A stretch of 64,000 bases of DNA from the NCBI RefSeq assembly GCF_022844445.1, contig NZ_JALHLS010000007.1, positions 62,001-126,000 on the forward strand. The letters are read 5' to 3'. The translations under genes were made by a program, and so were the position numbers. This stretch comes from Hyphomonas sp. GTDB lineage: Bacteria > Pseudomonadota > Alphaproteobacteria > Caulobacterales > Hyphomonadaceae. The notes below the pieces were generated by a model that was given only the letters and a program-made list of their open reading frames with translations, made no database searches and had not been told where the DNA came from. Below, piece by piece: positions 25,125-33,037 of the stretch (position 1 is its first letter; each line of letters begins with the position of its first letter).

Positions 25125-25523
25125 TCAAGCAGCGCCGGTGCTCGTGTTGTCGCCTTCGAGGGCTTTCGCGAGCTCGAGGAGACGTTTGCGGGGGCGTTCA
25201 CCAAGGCGGTAATAGGCGCGCACCAGTTCCAGCGTCTCCTTCTGGGAGAGGATGTCGCCTTCCATCTGTTCGGCGTCATTGGCAGCGTTCGGCATTGGAT
25301 TGGCCGTCGGCATGCCGTCGAAGAAGTACTGGACGGTCACGTTCATGGCCCGGGAGAGGTCGAACAAGCGCGACGCGGTGATGCGATTGGCGCCGCACTC
25401 ATATTTCTGGATTTGCTGGAAGCGCACGCCCACCTGAGAGGCCAGCTCCTGCTGGGTCATGCCAAGAAGGCGGCGGCGGCGGCGGAGCCGCTTGCCTACG
25501 TGCAGGTCAGTTTCATCAGCCAT
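25125..25523 (-). CDS. XRE-family helix-turn-helix regulator
   Basis: The 132-aa protein reads VGKRLRRRRRLLGMTQQELASQVGVRFQQIQKYECGANRITASRLFDLSRAMNVTVQYFFDG, a full Cro/C1 HTH with the QIQKYE(C/T)GANRI motif seen in a widely conserved alphaproteobacterial regulator. The C-terminal 50 residues (LSQKETLELVRAYYRLGERPRKRLLELAKAL) are a short helical dimerisation tail. Its target is unknown. Upstream it faces the candidate sRNA region 25524-25775. Confidence 0.92.
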   Translation of the reverse strand: MADETDLHVGKRLRRRRRLLGMTQQELASQVGVRFQQIQKYECGANRITASRLFDLSRAMNVTVQYFFDGMPTANPMPNAANDAEQMEGDILSQKETLELVRAYYRLGERPRKRLLELAKALEGDNTSTGAA

Positions 25524-25696
25524 GGGTCCGTCTCCGATTGGCGTGGGACCGGTATCAGTCCCAAAACAGGAAATTCGCGCAATTTCTACGCAAACGGCGT
25601 GCCGGACGGCGGAATATGCCTGTTTTCAGGGCAAAGAAGGGTGCGCAAAGGGGTGCGGCAGAAAAAGATTTGGCGGTTTGTGCATCGCAACATAAG

Positions 25697-25775
25697 TTGG
25701 AGTTGCACTTCGGTGCAACGCCTCTGGCGTTTCCTCCCTTTGACTTTGGCCGCGCCTCCGGGCGCGGCCTTTTTT
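25697..25775 (+). ncRNA. Candidate small RNA with UUCG hairpin, CCUCCC loop and intrinsic terminator
   Basis: The + strand holds GTTGCAC-TTCG-GTGCAAC (25702-25719, a very stable tetraloop stem), then an unpaired TTTCCTCCCTTTGACTTT stretch, then the terminator GGCCGCGCC-TCCG-GGCGCGGCC followed by six T. No + strand protein gene precedes it, so the terminator must end a non-coding transcript. The exposed CCTCCC is an anti-Shine-Dalgarno motif as in CCUCCUCCC-type alphaproteobacterial sRNAs. TTGGCG (25670-25675) and CATAAG (25691-25696) are a possible promoter. The 5' end is a guess. The rest of 25524-25802 has no gene. Confidence 0.5.
25748..25775 (+). terminator. Rho-independent terminator of the candidate sRNA
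   Basis: GGCCGCGCC-TCCG-GGCGCGGCC is a perfect 9-bp stem followed by TTTTTTC on the + strand. The minus strand lacks a T-run after the stem, so the orientation is +. Confidence 0.9.
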
Positions 25776-25802
25776 CTTTCAGATCAGAGAGTTAGGTGAG
25801 GT

Positions 25803-26738
25803 TCAGCCGCGCGGGAGCAGGCGGGCAGCGTCGATGATCTCGGCCATCACCTGCTGCAGGGCATCCTTGAGGGTGACAAACCCGCTGGCCCGGGTAATCC
25901 GCTGCTCGTCCATATAGAGGCCGCGGTTGATTTCCACCTGCAGGGCGTGGATTCCCCGGCGGGGCCGGCCGTATCGGCGCGTCGTGTAACCGCCGGCATA
26001 GGGCGCATTGCGGGCCACCGTGAAGCCCTGGGCCCGGAAACTGCGCTCGATCCGGGACATCAGGCGGGCATCGGCGCTGGAGCCGAACCGGTCGCCCAGC
26101 ACGATATCTGTCAGCATCCGGCGGCCGGGCTGGAGCGAGGGCATCGAGTGGCAGTCGATCAGCAGGGCGTGGCCGTGGGCCCGGCGCAGCGCCTCCAGCT
26201 CGCGGGTCAGGTGCAGGTGGTAGGCGTCATGGACGTGGACGAGCCGCTCCTCTCCCTCGGCGCGGGACAGGAGGCGGGCATAGATCGCCTCGCCCCGGGC
26301 GCCGACGCGCGGCAGGCAGCCGAGCCCGGCCTCGACCCGGGCGGTCGGCAAGGCGCAGGGGCGGGGCGGGCCGTCGTGGAACATCTCGGCGTCCAGTTCG
26401 TGCGGATCGCGGTTGAGATCCACGACCGAGCGGCCGTAGCGGGCGGCGACGAGGCCGGCGCCGAGGCCGGGCGCTCCGGCGAACAGCTCGTCGATGAAGG
26501 CGTCTTCGGTCCGCCGCACGTCGATCAGCGGGACGCAGAGCGCCGCCTGCATGGTGGCGGGGTAGTGCGAACCGGAATGGGGGCTGGCAAACAGGACCGG
26601 CGCAGCCGGCGCGGCGGCGGGCGTATGGTCAAACGGCGGCTGTGTCAGTCCCACCGCCGGCAAAGGCTCTGGCAGCGGGTCGAGCCGCACGGCAGGAGAG
26701 GTTTCGCGCATCGCCCTAATGGGTTGGGAACCGGCCAT
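25803..26738 (-). CDS. N-formylglutamate amidohydrolase family protein
   Basis: The 311-aa protein contains the family core PVLFASPHSGSHYPATM, TEDAFIDELF, VAARYGRSVVDLNRDPHELD (RxxxDLNR), HALLIDCHSMPS and PYAGGYTTRRYGRPRRGIHALQVEINRGLYMDE. Those histidines, aspartates and the EINR glutamate form the zinc site. The enzyme releases formate from N-formyl-L-glutamate in histidine degradation, although many alphaproteobacterial members stand apart from hut genes, as here, and may act on other N-acyl substrates. The N-terminal 40 residues are poorly conserved; a start at the inner ATG (MRETS) is possible. Confidence 0.9.
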   Translation of the reverse strand: MAGSQPIRAMRETSPAVRLDPLPEPLPAVGLTQPPFDHTPAAAPAAPVLFASPHSGSHYPATMQAALCVPLIDVRRTEDAFIDELFAGAPGLGAGLVAARYGRSVVDLNRDPHELDAEMFHDGPPRPCALPTARVEAGLGCLPRVGARGEAIYARLLSRAEGEERLVHVHDAYHLHLTRELEALRRAHGHALLIDCHSMPSLQPGRRMLTDIVLGDRFGSSADARLMSRIERSFRAQGFTVARNAPYAGGYTTRRYGRPRRGIHALQVEINRGLYMDEQRITRASGFVTLKDALQQVMAEIIDAARLLPRG

Positions 26739-26865
26739 CAGGTCAAGGACTTTCCTGTGGATCGCGTAAAGATTAGGGCGCGGGCGCAGCTGTTGTTCAC
26801 GACTGATTTACCTTCCTTCGCCTTTATGCGGTAATCAGCCCCGACTCGTTCGGTATGAGGACAGC

Positions 26866-27225
26866 GTGACCAAGATCCTGCTCGCGGAAGACGATGATTC
26901 AATGCGCGGCTTCCTGGCAGCGGCGCTTCGCCGTGCCGGGCACGACGTTCAGGACTATGCGGATGGCGAAGGCGCGCTTCAGGCGCTCGAACGTGAAGTC
27001 TTCGACCTTCTGCTGACCGATATCGTGATGCCGGGCCTCGACGGGATCGAGCTGGCCCGGCGCGGCGCCGAACTCGACCCCGCCATGAAGATCGTCTTCA
27101 TCACCGGCTTTGCCGCCGTGGCGCTTTCCTCCGGTGCGCCGACGCCGGCGGGCGCGAAAGTCCTCTCCAAGCCCTTCCACCTGCGCGAAATCGTGGAGGA
27201 AGTGGACAAGGTGATGGCGGCCTGA
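26866..27225 (+). CDS. cpdR: Response regulator CpdR
   Basis: The 119-aa receiver starts at GTG and reads TKILLAEDDDSMRGFLAAAL; D52 lies in LLLTDIVMPGLDGIELARRG, and VFITGFAAVAL and KVLSKPFHLREIVEEV follow. This combination is specific to CpdR, the polar adaptor that in Caulobacter directs ClpXP to cell-cycle substrates when unphosphorylated and is controlled by the CckA-ChpT phosphorelay. The C-terminus ends in Ala-Ala (VMAA), as in Caulobacter CpdR, which is itself a ClpXP substrate. It supports a CtrA-type cell cycle in this organism. It is convergent with the FAD oxidoreductase gene. Confidence 0.92.
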   Translation: MTKILLAEDDDSMRGFLAAALRRAGHDVQDYADGEGALQALEREVFDLLLTDIVMPGLDGIELARRGAELDPAMKIVFITGFAAVALSSGAPTPAGAKVLSKPFHLREIVEEVDKVMAA

Positions 27226-27226
27226 C

Positions 27227-28459
27227 TTACCCCAGATAGTTCAGCAGGCTGCGCGCGGCGTTCTGTGCGCTGACCGCTGCCGTATCCGACAGCATCGCGT
27301 CCCTGCCCACCCAGTCACCGGCGAGGCACACGCCGGGCATGCCGGGCACGTCGACATCCGGACGGGGCACTGCGAGGGTCGGCAGGGCGTAGACGACCGG
27401 CATCGCAATCAGCCGCTGACGGCGCACAACGTGATCGCGCCAGCCGGGCAGGGTGAGATCGGCGAGGCTTTCCAGTTCTTCGGTCGCCTCCGGGCCAGGC
27501 GCCTCGTCCGGCGCAAGGTAACGCGCGAAGTGGGCCAGAACGCCGCCGGGCGGGGTGAGCCGCGCGGTAGCCGAGTGAACCGAGGCGTAGAGCGGGCGGT
27601 CGATGCCGAGCACGAAGTCGTGGCTGCCTTCGGGGCGGCGGCGGAGGGCGAGGTCCAGTGTGTTGGCGCGGCAGGTCCGGAGGTTGGCGAACCGGCCAGG
27701 CGCGCCGATGAGGGCGGCTGCGGCGTCCGGCGGGCAGGCGAGGATAACGCCGGCCGCGTGCAGCGTCTCACCTGCGGCGAGGTGGACTGACCAGCCGGAC
27801 GCCGCGCGCGTCAGCGCCTTGGCCGCGGCGCAGGTGCGGATCGCTGCGCCCGCGGCCTCAGCCTTTTCGAGCAGGCCGTCGGCCAGCGTCTGCCAACCCT
27901 CATTCACATAGAGCGTGCCGCCGAGCGCGAGGCGGATTTGCGCGATCGCCTCGGCGGCGGGGACTTCGCCTTCGGCATGCGCATAGCTTGAGAGGCGGAG
28001 CAGCGCGGACAGGGCGCCGCGAACGCGGGGGCGCAGGCGTTGCGCATCGGCCCAGTTGGCAAACGAGCCGGGCGGCGTCCCTGCCTCGTTCAGCTTTGCC
28101 ATGACGCTGACGAAGCCGGCCTTGTCTGCGATATCGAACAGGCTGGTCGTCATCAGGGAGGCGGCGCCGGACGGGAGGGTGTGCAGCTTGCCGCTGCGCA
28201 GCGCCTTGCGCTGGATCTCGCGCGGCTCGCCGGCATAGGCGACACCGATCCGGTCAAGCGCCTGCCGGAAGGCGCCGCGGAGATAGAGGGCGTGCGGGCC
28301 CTGGTTGATCGCGTAGCCCTCCTCCCGCCGGGTCTGCGCCCGACCGCCGGGGCGCGCCGCGGCCTCAAGGACAGTTACGGACGCGCCGGCTGCGGCAAGA
28401 TCGTGGGCGGCGATCAGGCCGGCGATACCCGCGCCGATGACGAGGATGGAGGAGGCCAT
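27227..28459 (-). CDS. FAD-dependent oxidoreductase (amine oxidase/phytoene desaturase-like)
   Basis: I start at 28459 (MASSILVIGAGIAGLIAAHDLAAAGASVTVLEA) because AAAGGAT precedes it and the Rossmann fold then sits at the N-terminus; the track version runs into the divergent promoter. The 410-aa protein has the FAD motif GAGIAGL...E, a second signature GGRAQTRREEGYAINQGPHALY, and the C-terminal FAD stretch GVCLAGDWVGRDAMLSDTAAVSAQNAA. It belongs to NAD(P)/FAD oxidases with a C-terminal helix; the substrate is unknown. It is divergent from the Rrf2 regulator, probably its controller. Confidence 0.9.
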   Translation of the reverse strand: MASSILVIGAGIAGLIAAHDLAAAGASVTVLEAAARPGGRAQTRREEGYAINQGPHALYLRGAFRQALDRIGVAYAGEPREIQRKALRSGKLHTLPSGAASLMTTSLFDIADKAGFVSVMAKLNEAGTPPGSFANWADAQRLRPRVRGALSALLRLSSYAHAEGEVPAAEAIAQIRLALGGTLYVNEGWQTLADGLLEKAEAAGAAIRTCAAAKALTRAASGWSVHLAAGETLHAAGVILACPPDAAAALIGAPGRFANLRTCRANTLDLALRRRPEGSHDFVLGIDRPLYASVHSATARLTPPGGVLAHFARYLAPDEAPGPEATEELESLADLTLPGWRDHVVRRQRLIAMPVVYALPTLAVPRPDVDVPGMPGVCLAGDWVGRDAMLSDTAAVSAQNAARSLLNYLG

Positions 28460-28477
28460 GTGGCGGGATCCTTTATT

Positions 28478-28519
28478 CGGACATTTATTATCCGATATAT
28501 GCCGGATGAAAAATATCCG
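28478..28519. promoter_or_regulatory. Two matched 17-bp inverted repeats, likely Rrf2 operator
   Basis: CGGACATTTATTATCCG (28478-28494) and CGGATGAAAAATATCCG (28503-28519) share the half-sites CGGAY...ATCCG at identical length, with centres 25 bp apart, inside the 88-bp divergent region between the FAD oxidoreductase and the Rrf2 gene. AT-rich centres with GC flanks fit Rrf2-type operators. The repeats are visible directly; the regulator assignment is inference from position. Confidence 0.6.
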
Positions 28520-28547
28520 CAATGATAATCCAAAGGAGGATGATCCG

Positions 28548-29039
28548 ATGCGCATGGGAGAAGGGGTGGAGTGGGCGGCGCATGCCTGCGTGCTGCTGTC
28601 GGCCCTGCCAGACGGAACGGGCCTGCCAGCTGCGGCGATTGCCGCTTATCACGATGTACCGCCCGCCTACCTTGCCAAGCATATGCAGGCGCTGGCGCGG
28701 GCGGGGATCGTGACCTCGGCGCGGGGCGCTGCGGGCGGATACCGCCTGGCGCGGCCGCCGCAGGAAATCAGCCTGATGCAGATTGCAGACGCGGTGGACG
28801 GCAGTGAACCGGCGTTCCGCTGTACCGAGATCCGCCAGCGCGGGCCTTGCGGGGCCAAGCCGGAGGAGTGCACCAAGACCTGCGGGATCGCGGCGGCCTT
28901 CTGGGCGGCGGAGCGGGCCTACCGGCGCCAGCTTGAGGGGGTAAGCCTCGCCGCGATCGTCGCGTCGCTGACGGGCCGGCCGGATCCCGGAAAGTTCGCC
29001 CGGGTGAAGGCCTGGCTGGAGCAGAATGCGAACGGTTGA
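28548..29039 (+). CDS. Rrf2-family transcriptional regulator with a C-terminal cysteine cluster
   Basis: I start at ATG 28548, after an ideal AAAGGAGGATGATCCG site; the track's longer start would cover the operator repeats. The 163-aa protein has the winged HTH of Rrf2 (GLPAAAIAAYHDVPPAYLAKHMQALARAGIVTSARGAAGGYRLARPP) and four cysteines in FRCTEIRQRGPC...EECTKTCGIA, three of them in the spacing used by Fe-S-binding Rrf2 sensors. It probably senses redox or NO/iron status and represses itself and the divergent FAD oxidoreductase. The helical tail (FWAAERAYRRQLEGVSLAAI) is the dimerisation helix. Confidence 0.93.
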   Translation: MRMGEGVEWAAHACVLLSALPDGTGLPAAAIAAYHDVPPAYLAKHMQALARAGIVTSARGAAGGYRLARPPQEISLMQIADAVDGSEPAFRCTEIRQRGPCGAKPEECTKTCGIAAAFWAAERAYRRQLEGVSLAAIVASLTGRPDPGKFARVKAWLEQNANG

Positions 29040-29135
29040 GGGGGCAGCGGCGAGGCGAAAGCCCGCTTGACGCCGAACGCCGGATTGTCCAATACGCACC
29101 CTTCGCAATGCGCGGCCTTTTCTGGCCGGGCGAGC

Positions 29136-29210
<75 letters not shown>

Positions 29211-29225
29211 TTTCCAGCATGTTTC

Positions 29226-29265
29226 GACCGCTTTGCAGGCGGTCAGTCCGGCGGCCGCCGTTTTC
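29226..29265 (+). terminator. Possible terminator after tRNA-Val
   Basis: GACCGC-TTTGCAG-GCGGTC (29226-29244) is followed by a self-complementary CGGCGGCCGCCG and TTTTC. Either could end the tRNA transcript; it also lies at the 3' end of the convergent GGDEF/EAL gene. Confidence 0.4.
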
Positions 29266-31499
29266 TAGACGACCACCCGATGCTTTGCTTTCTGGCCCAG
29301 CGCCTCGGTAAATGGGGACGAGGTGTTCAGCAAATGTCTGATTGCCTGCGCGGACATCGGTTTTCCGAACAGGTAGCCCTGAATGTCGTCGCAACCTGCC
29401 GCTGCCAGACGGATCCGCTGGATTTCGGTTTCGACGCCTTCAGCAATGACATCGAGCCGCAGCGCGCGGGCGAGTCGGACGATGGCATTGACCACGGCGT
29501 CAGCGCTGGGATCGGCGCCGAGGTTCGAAATGAACGACCGGTCGATCTTGATTTTGTCGATCGGGTAGCGCTGCAGGTAGCTCAGGCTGGAATAGCCGGT
29601 GCCAAAATCGTCAAGGGCGATGCGGAAGCCGAGGGCGCGCAAGTCTGCAAGTGTCTGCAGCGTGGAGCGATCGTCGCCAAGGAGCAGGCCTTCGGTGATC
29701 TCGAGCTCTATTCGTTCGACATCAACGCCGGTTTCCGAAACCAGCGCAGCGAGATTCGGCAGGAACTCAGATAGCCGGAACTGCGCTGCGGAAATGTTCA
29801 CGGCGACCCGAAGGTTGCCCAGCTGCTTGCTGTCCTCGAACGCGCGCCTCAGCACGAACATGCCCAGAGAATCGATCAGGTCGCTTTCTTCCGCGACCGG
29901 AACAAACAACGCGGGCGGCACCTGGCCGCGAACAGAATGGTTCCAGCGCACAAGTGCTTCGACACCGTAGAGTTCGCCGCCGTGGTGGACCTGCGGCTGG
30001 TAGGCAACAGAGAGATCGCCGTTCGCGAGAGCAGCGCGCAGATCCTCGCGCATTTCCAGGCGCTGGCGCAGGTTGGCATCCATGTCCGGCACGAACCAGG
30101 CATATTGCGCTCGCCCGGCCGTCTTCGCGCGGTTCAGGGCCAGATCGGCACGGCGCAGGCACTCGAGCCCATCGAGGTTTGCATCCTCAATCAGCGTTAC
30201 ACCGACCGTGCACCCTGAGAACACGCGGCCCGCCGCAATCTCAAGAGGCTCGTTTGCCAGTTGGATCAGGCGCATCGCCAAGGCGTCAGCGCTCTCGCGA
30301 GTGGCATTGGTCTGCAGGATTCCAAACTCGTCCTTGCCAAGTCTGGCCAGCGTGTCGCTGGGCCCGCAAGCCTCTGCGAACAGCCGGCACACCTTGAGGA
30401 TGAGGTCATCACTGGCCTGCTGGCCGAAACTGTCATTGATCTCGCTGAACCGGTCCAGATCGATGCTGAGTACGGCGAAGCCCTGCTGATCGGCACGGAC
30501 CGCGTCGAGCGCGCTGCGCAGACGCTCTACCAGAAGCAGACGATTGGGAAGGCCGGTCAGGGCATCGTGGTAGGCAAGGTGGGTTACACGTGCCTCACTC
30601 GCAACAAGGCGCTCCGTAGCCTGACGACCCTTGCCCTGGTAGCGCATGGCCAGGATGATGAGGGCTGTCAGTGCAATGAAGACGAGCGGCATCGACAGGC
30701 GCAGCATCTCCGCGCCGGGACGCTGAGGGCGCCACTGGACGAGCGCGACTGCTCGTCCGGAAGAGTCGCGCAGGAAAAGCGCGGCATGGCCCGGCAGACG
30801 AGCTTCTGTGGGCGCGCTGAGCGTAGCCTCCCGCAGGAGGTAGCGGTCTGCCAGGACCGTCAGAAAATCCTGATCAATGATTTCGCCCGAGACAAGCACG
30901 GCGGACCTGGAAGTCTGCGGCAGCGCCAGTCCGAAATCGGGCTGCACCAGTGTTGCTGTCAGGGCGAGCGGACCAAGGTCCGTCTGCGAAATGGATGTCG
31001 AATAGATCACTTTCGGCGGCTGGCCGTCCATGGCGCTCATGTGATCGGCAATCGGCCCGCGGCGGCGTTCAGCAGCCCGTACATTCTCGACGAGCGGAGC
31101 AGCGGCGGCGAGCGCGGAGCCGACTTTGGACAAAGCGCCGGGGTCGTCCTGCAGCTTCGCGTAAATGGGTGCGTCAGTCCGGTCGAGCACGACTGCAAGA
31201 TCAAGGTCCAGAACACCGGACAGGTATTCGCCGATATTGGATTCGGTCCATTCCGGATCGAACGAGACATCGAGGTTCCTGACAGCCTCATCCCAGAGAG
31301 CAACAGCTGTGGGGCGCCGCGCGTGCTCGTCGAGGAGGCCGCTGAAGCCGTTCTGGAAAAGGGCTTGCTCACGCTCGACCGCGGACCGGTCCGCCATGTT
31401 CGCAAAGGCCATGAGCGCAATGATGACGCCTATGCCCAGGGACGCGCTTACTAGCGTCAGCGGCCATTTCTGCCCGCTATCCAGCAACTTGTTCCTCAT
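29265..31499 (-). CDS. CHASE4-type GGDEF/EAL membrane protein, GGDEF degenerate
   Basis: The 744-aa protein has TM1 (about 13-33), a periplasmic CHASE4-like sensor, TM2 (about 262-283), then GGDEF (about 310-465) and EAL (about 480-735). The GGDEF signature is altered to GKDEF (RLGKDEFGIL), so diguanylate cyclase activity is doubtful. The EAL domain keeps its catalytic residues: YGVEALVRW, AVNISAAQ, ELEITEGL, LDDFGTGYSSLSYL, KIDRSFI and IAEGVE. It therefore probably hydrolyses c-di-GMP, with the GGDEF part as a possible GTP sensor. Proximity to a flagellar cluster makes a motility link reasonable. Confidence 0.93.
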   Translation of the reverse strand: MRNKLLDSGQKWPLTLVSASLGIGVIIALMAFANMADRSAVEREQALFQNGFSGLLDEHARRPTAVALWDEAVRNLDVSFDPEWTESNIGEYLSGVLDLDLAVVLDRTDAPIYAKLQDDPGALSKVGSALAAAAPLVENVRAAERRRGPIADHMSAMDGQPPKVIYSTSISQTDLGPLALTATLVQPDFGLALPQTSRSAVLVSGEIIDQDFLTVLADRYLLREATLSAPTEARLPGHAALFLRDSSGRAVALVQWRPQRPGAEMLRLSMPLVFIALTALIILAMRYQGKGRQATERLVASEARVTHLAYHDALTGLPNRLLLVERLRSALDAVRADQQGFAVLSIDLDRFSEINDSFGQQASDDLILKVCRLFAEACGPSDTLARLGKDEFGILQTNATRESADALAMRLIQLANEPLEIAAGRVFSGCTVGVTLIEDANLDGLECLRRADLALNRAKTAGRAQYAWFVPDMDANLRQRLEMREDLRAALANGDLSVAYQPQVHHGGELYGVEALVRWNHSVRGQVPPALFVPVAEESDLIDSLGMFVLRRAFEDSKQLGNLRVAVNISAAQFRLSEFLPNLAALVSETGVDVERIELEITEGLLLGDDRSTLQTLADLRALGFRIALDDFGTGYSSLSYLQRYPIDKIKIDRSFISNLGADPSADAVVNAIVRLARALRLDVIAEGVETEIQRIRLAAAGCDDIQGYLFGKPMSAQAIRHLLNTSSPFTEALGQKAKHRVVV

Positions 31500-31849
31500 G
31501 GGGCCCGGGACCTAACTCTTATACGCGGGATTACCTTCCCACAGCGGCGTAAAGGCCCGGTTTGAAAGCCGGTGAAATTCAAACGAAATTGGTGACAGCC
31601 AAGGGCCGAGGGTGTGCCGGTGCATTTCAACCTCCCCCGCGCGACTGGCCCCCGGGGAGCTGGGCGATCTCCCTGATTCTTCCTGGCCGGATCAATCCTG
31701 GCGCGGCGCAGGCGCAACCCTTGTGATCTCGCCGGCGCGCGAAGGTTTTCGTCGTTTTTCGATAAACAATCCCTTGTACGCCGCCGCGCCGTCGCTACGT
31801 ATAGGGCAACGTCCCGCAGACCTCGCGGGCCGCAAGGGAGATTTTGATT
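31500..31849. other. Divergent intergenic region without a gene
   Basis: The 350 bp between the GGDEF/EAL gene and the coiled-coil module hold no convincing ORF. The right end contains the promoter candidate at 31774-31801. Nothing else is recognisable. Confidence 0.6.
31774..31801 (+). promoter_or_regulatory. Candidate housekeeping promoter for the coiled-coil module
   Basis: TTGTAC (31774-31779), 14 nt, then GCTACGTA (31794-31801) resembles the Caulobacter sigma-73 promoter TTGaCgS-N10-14-GCTANAWC. The first gene starts about 49 nt downstream behind AAGGGAG. Confidence 0.4.
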
Positions 31850-33037
31850 ATGGCAGTGACCAAGAGCCCGACGGCGCTTCAGTATCTCGACAAGGCAATG
31901 GGCGGGCTGAAGCAGCTTGGCCTCGTGCCGGGCGGAAAAAGCGGAGCCGCGCCGATTGTTGCGCTGCTGGAGCAGATTGCCGATCTCGAGCCGGACAAAG
32001 TCGCTGCAGTTGCGCGCACGCTCGACCAGGCGAGCCTTTTCAACGACGTGGTGCGCGAGCAGGTGGCCGGCATTACGGTGGGCGAACGCTATGAGACGAT
32101 CACCAAGGCGTTCAACTCGATCCGCGACGATGCAAAGTCGCTGGTCGACCAGTACGCGGATGGCAAGATTTCCACGATGGAGCGTGCCTCGAACGCCTGG
32201 ATGAAGATGACCCGCGGGGACATCGCGGCCCGGTTCGGCAAAATCAAGGGCACCTATCTTGAGGTGCAGGAAGAGACTGCCAACCAGATCGACCGGGAAC
32301 GCAAGATCCTGGAGGCCTATCTCGATTTCCGCGGCGCAATGAAACAGTCCGAAGTGCTGGCGCTGGAAGTGCTGAAGACGGCGGCAGCCAAACTGGAGGT
32401 GGCCCGCGCGGCTGTCGGCGAAGCGGTGGCAACGCTGGGCGCCTATGCCGGCACCGACGCGGCCGAGCGCGCCACGCTCGAGCTGACCCGCGACGAGAAG
32501 CTGCGCTTCCTTCAGAACGAGGAGAAGCGCTACCAGATCGCCAAGGACCTCTCGGACAATATCACCATCGGCTACAACACGTCGGAAGTCGTGATGGCGC
32601 GGCTTGTACAGACGACGACCGCCAAGGACCGCGTGTATGCGCAGTCGGTCAGCTTCTTCTCGACGAACGAAGTGGTCCTGACAGCCCTGACGGCGAGCTT
32701 CACGGGCATGCACGGCCTGCATGAGAGCACGCAGACGCTTGAAGCGATGAAGAAGGGTGTGAATCAGAGCCTTGAGGTGCTCGCCGACATTGGCGGTAAG
32801 GTCCAGGAAGCGGCTGTGAAAGCCGGCTACGGGCCGACCGTTTCGGCGGCTTCGGTCAAGATGCTGGTCGACTCGGTTGTATCCTATCAGGAGCGCACAC
32901 AGACGATCATCGCGGAGATGCGCAAGCTGTCGACCCAGAACTCCGAGGAGATCCGCGAGGCGGTTGAAGACGGCAAGCGCCGGCTGACCAAGCTGATCGA
33001 GGAGGGCGCGACCCTCGCGCTGCTGCCGAAACCGTGA
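31850..33037 (+). CDS. Uncharacterised helical protein, first gene of a three-gene module
   Basis: I start at ATG 31850 (MAVTKSPTALQYLDKAMGGL) with AAGGGAG upstream. The 395-aa protein is almost entirely helical and charged, with no signal peptide or membrane span, and coiled-coil propensity around ETANQIDRERKILEAYLDFR and the C-terminal SEEIREAVEDGKRRLTKLIEE. A faint similarity to TelA-type toxic-anion-resistance helices is possible but I cannot support it. It overlaps the DUF6384 gene by 4 nt (GTGA), so the three genes are one operon. Function unknown. Confidence 0.88.
   Translation: MAVTKSPTALQYLDKAMGGLKQLGLVPGGKSGAAPIVALLEQIADLEPDKVAAVARTLDQASLFNDVVREQVAGITVGERYETITKAFNSIRDDAKSLVDQYADGKISTMERASNAWMKMTRGDIAARFGKIKGTYLEVQEETANQIDRERKILEAYLDFRGAMKQSEVLALEVLKTAAAKLEVARAAVGEAVATLGAYAGTDAAERATLELTRDEKLRFLQNEEKRYQIAKDLSDNITIGYNTSEVVMARLVQTTTAKDRVYAQSVSFFSTNEVVLTALTASFTGMHGLHESTQTLEAMKKGVNQSLEVLADIGGKVQEAAVKAGYGPTVSAASVKMLVDSVVSYQERTQTIIAEMRKLSTQNSEEIREAVEDGKRRLTKLIEEGATLALLPKP

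Noticed and set aside
31496-32722. 408-aa minus ORF, and similar long antisense ORFs at 32887-34035, 39767-40954 and 60836-62395
   Set aside because: Codon-bias shadows of well-supported + strand genes; no start signals or domains.
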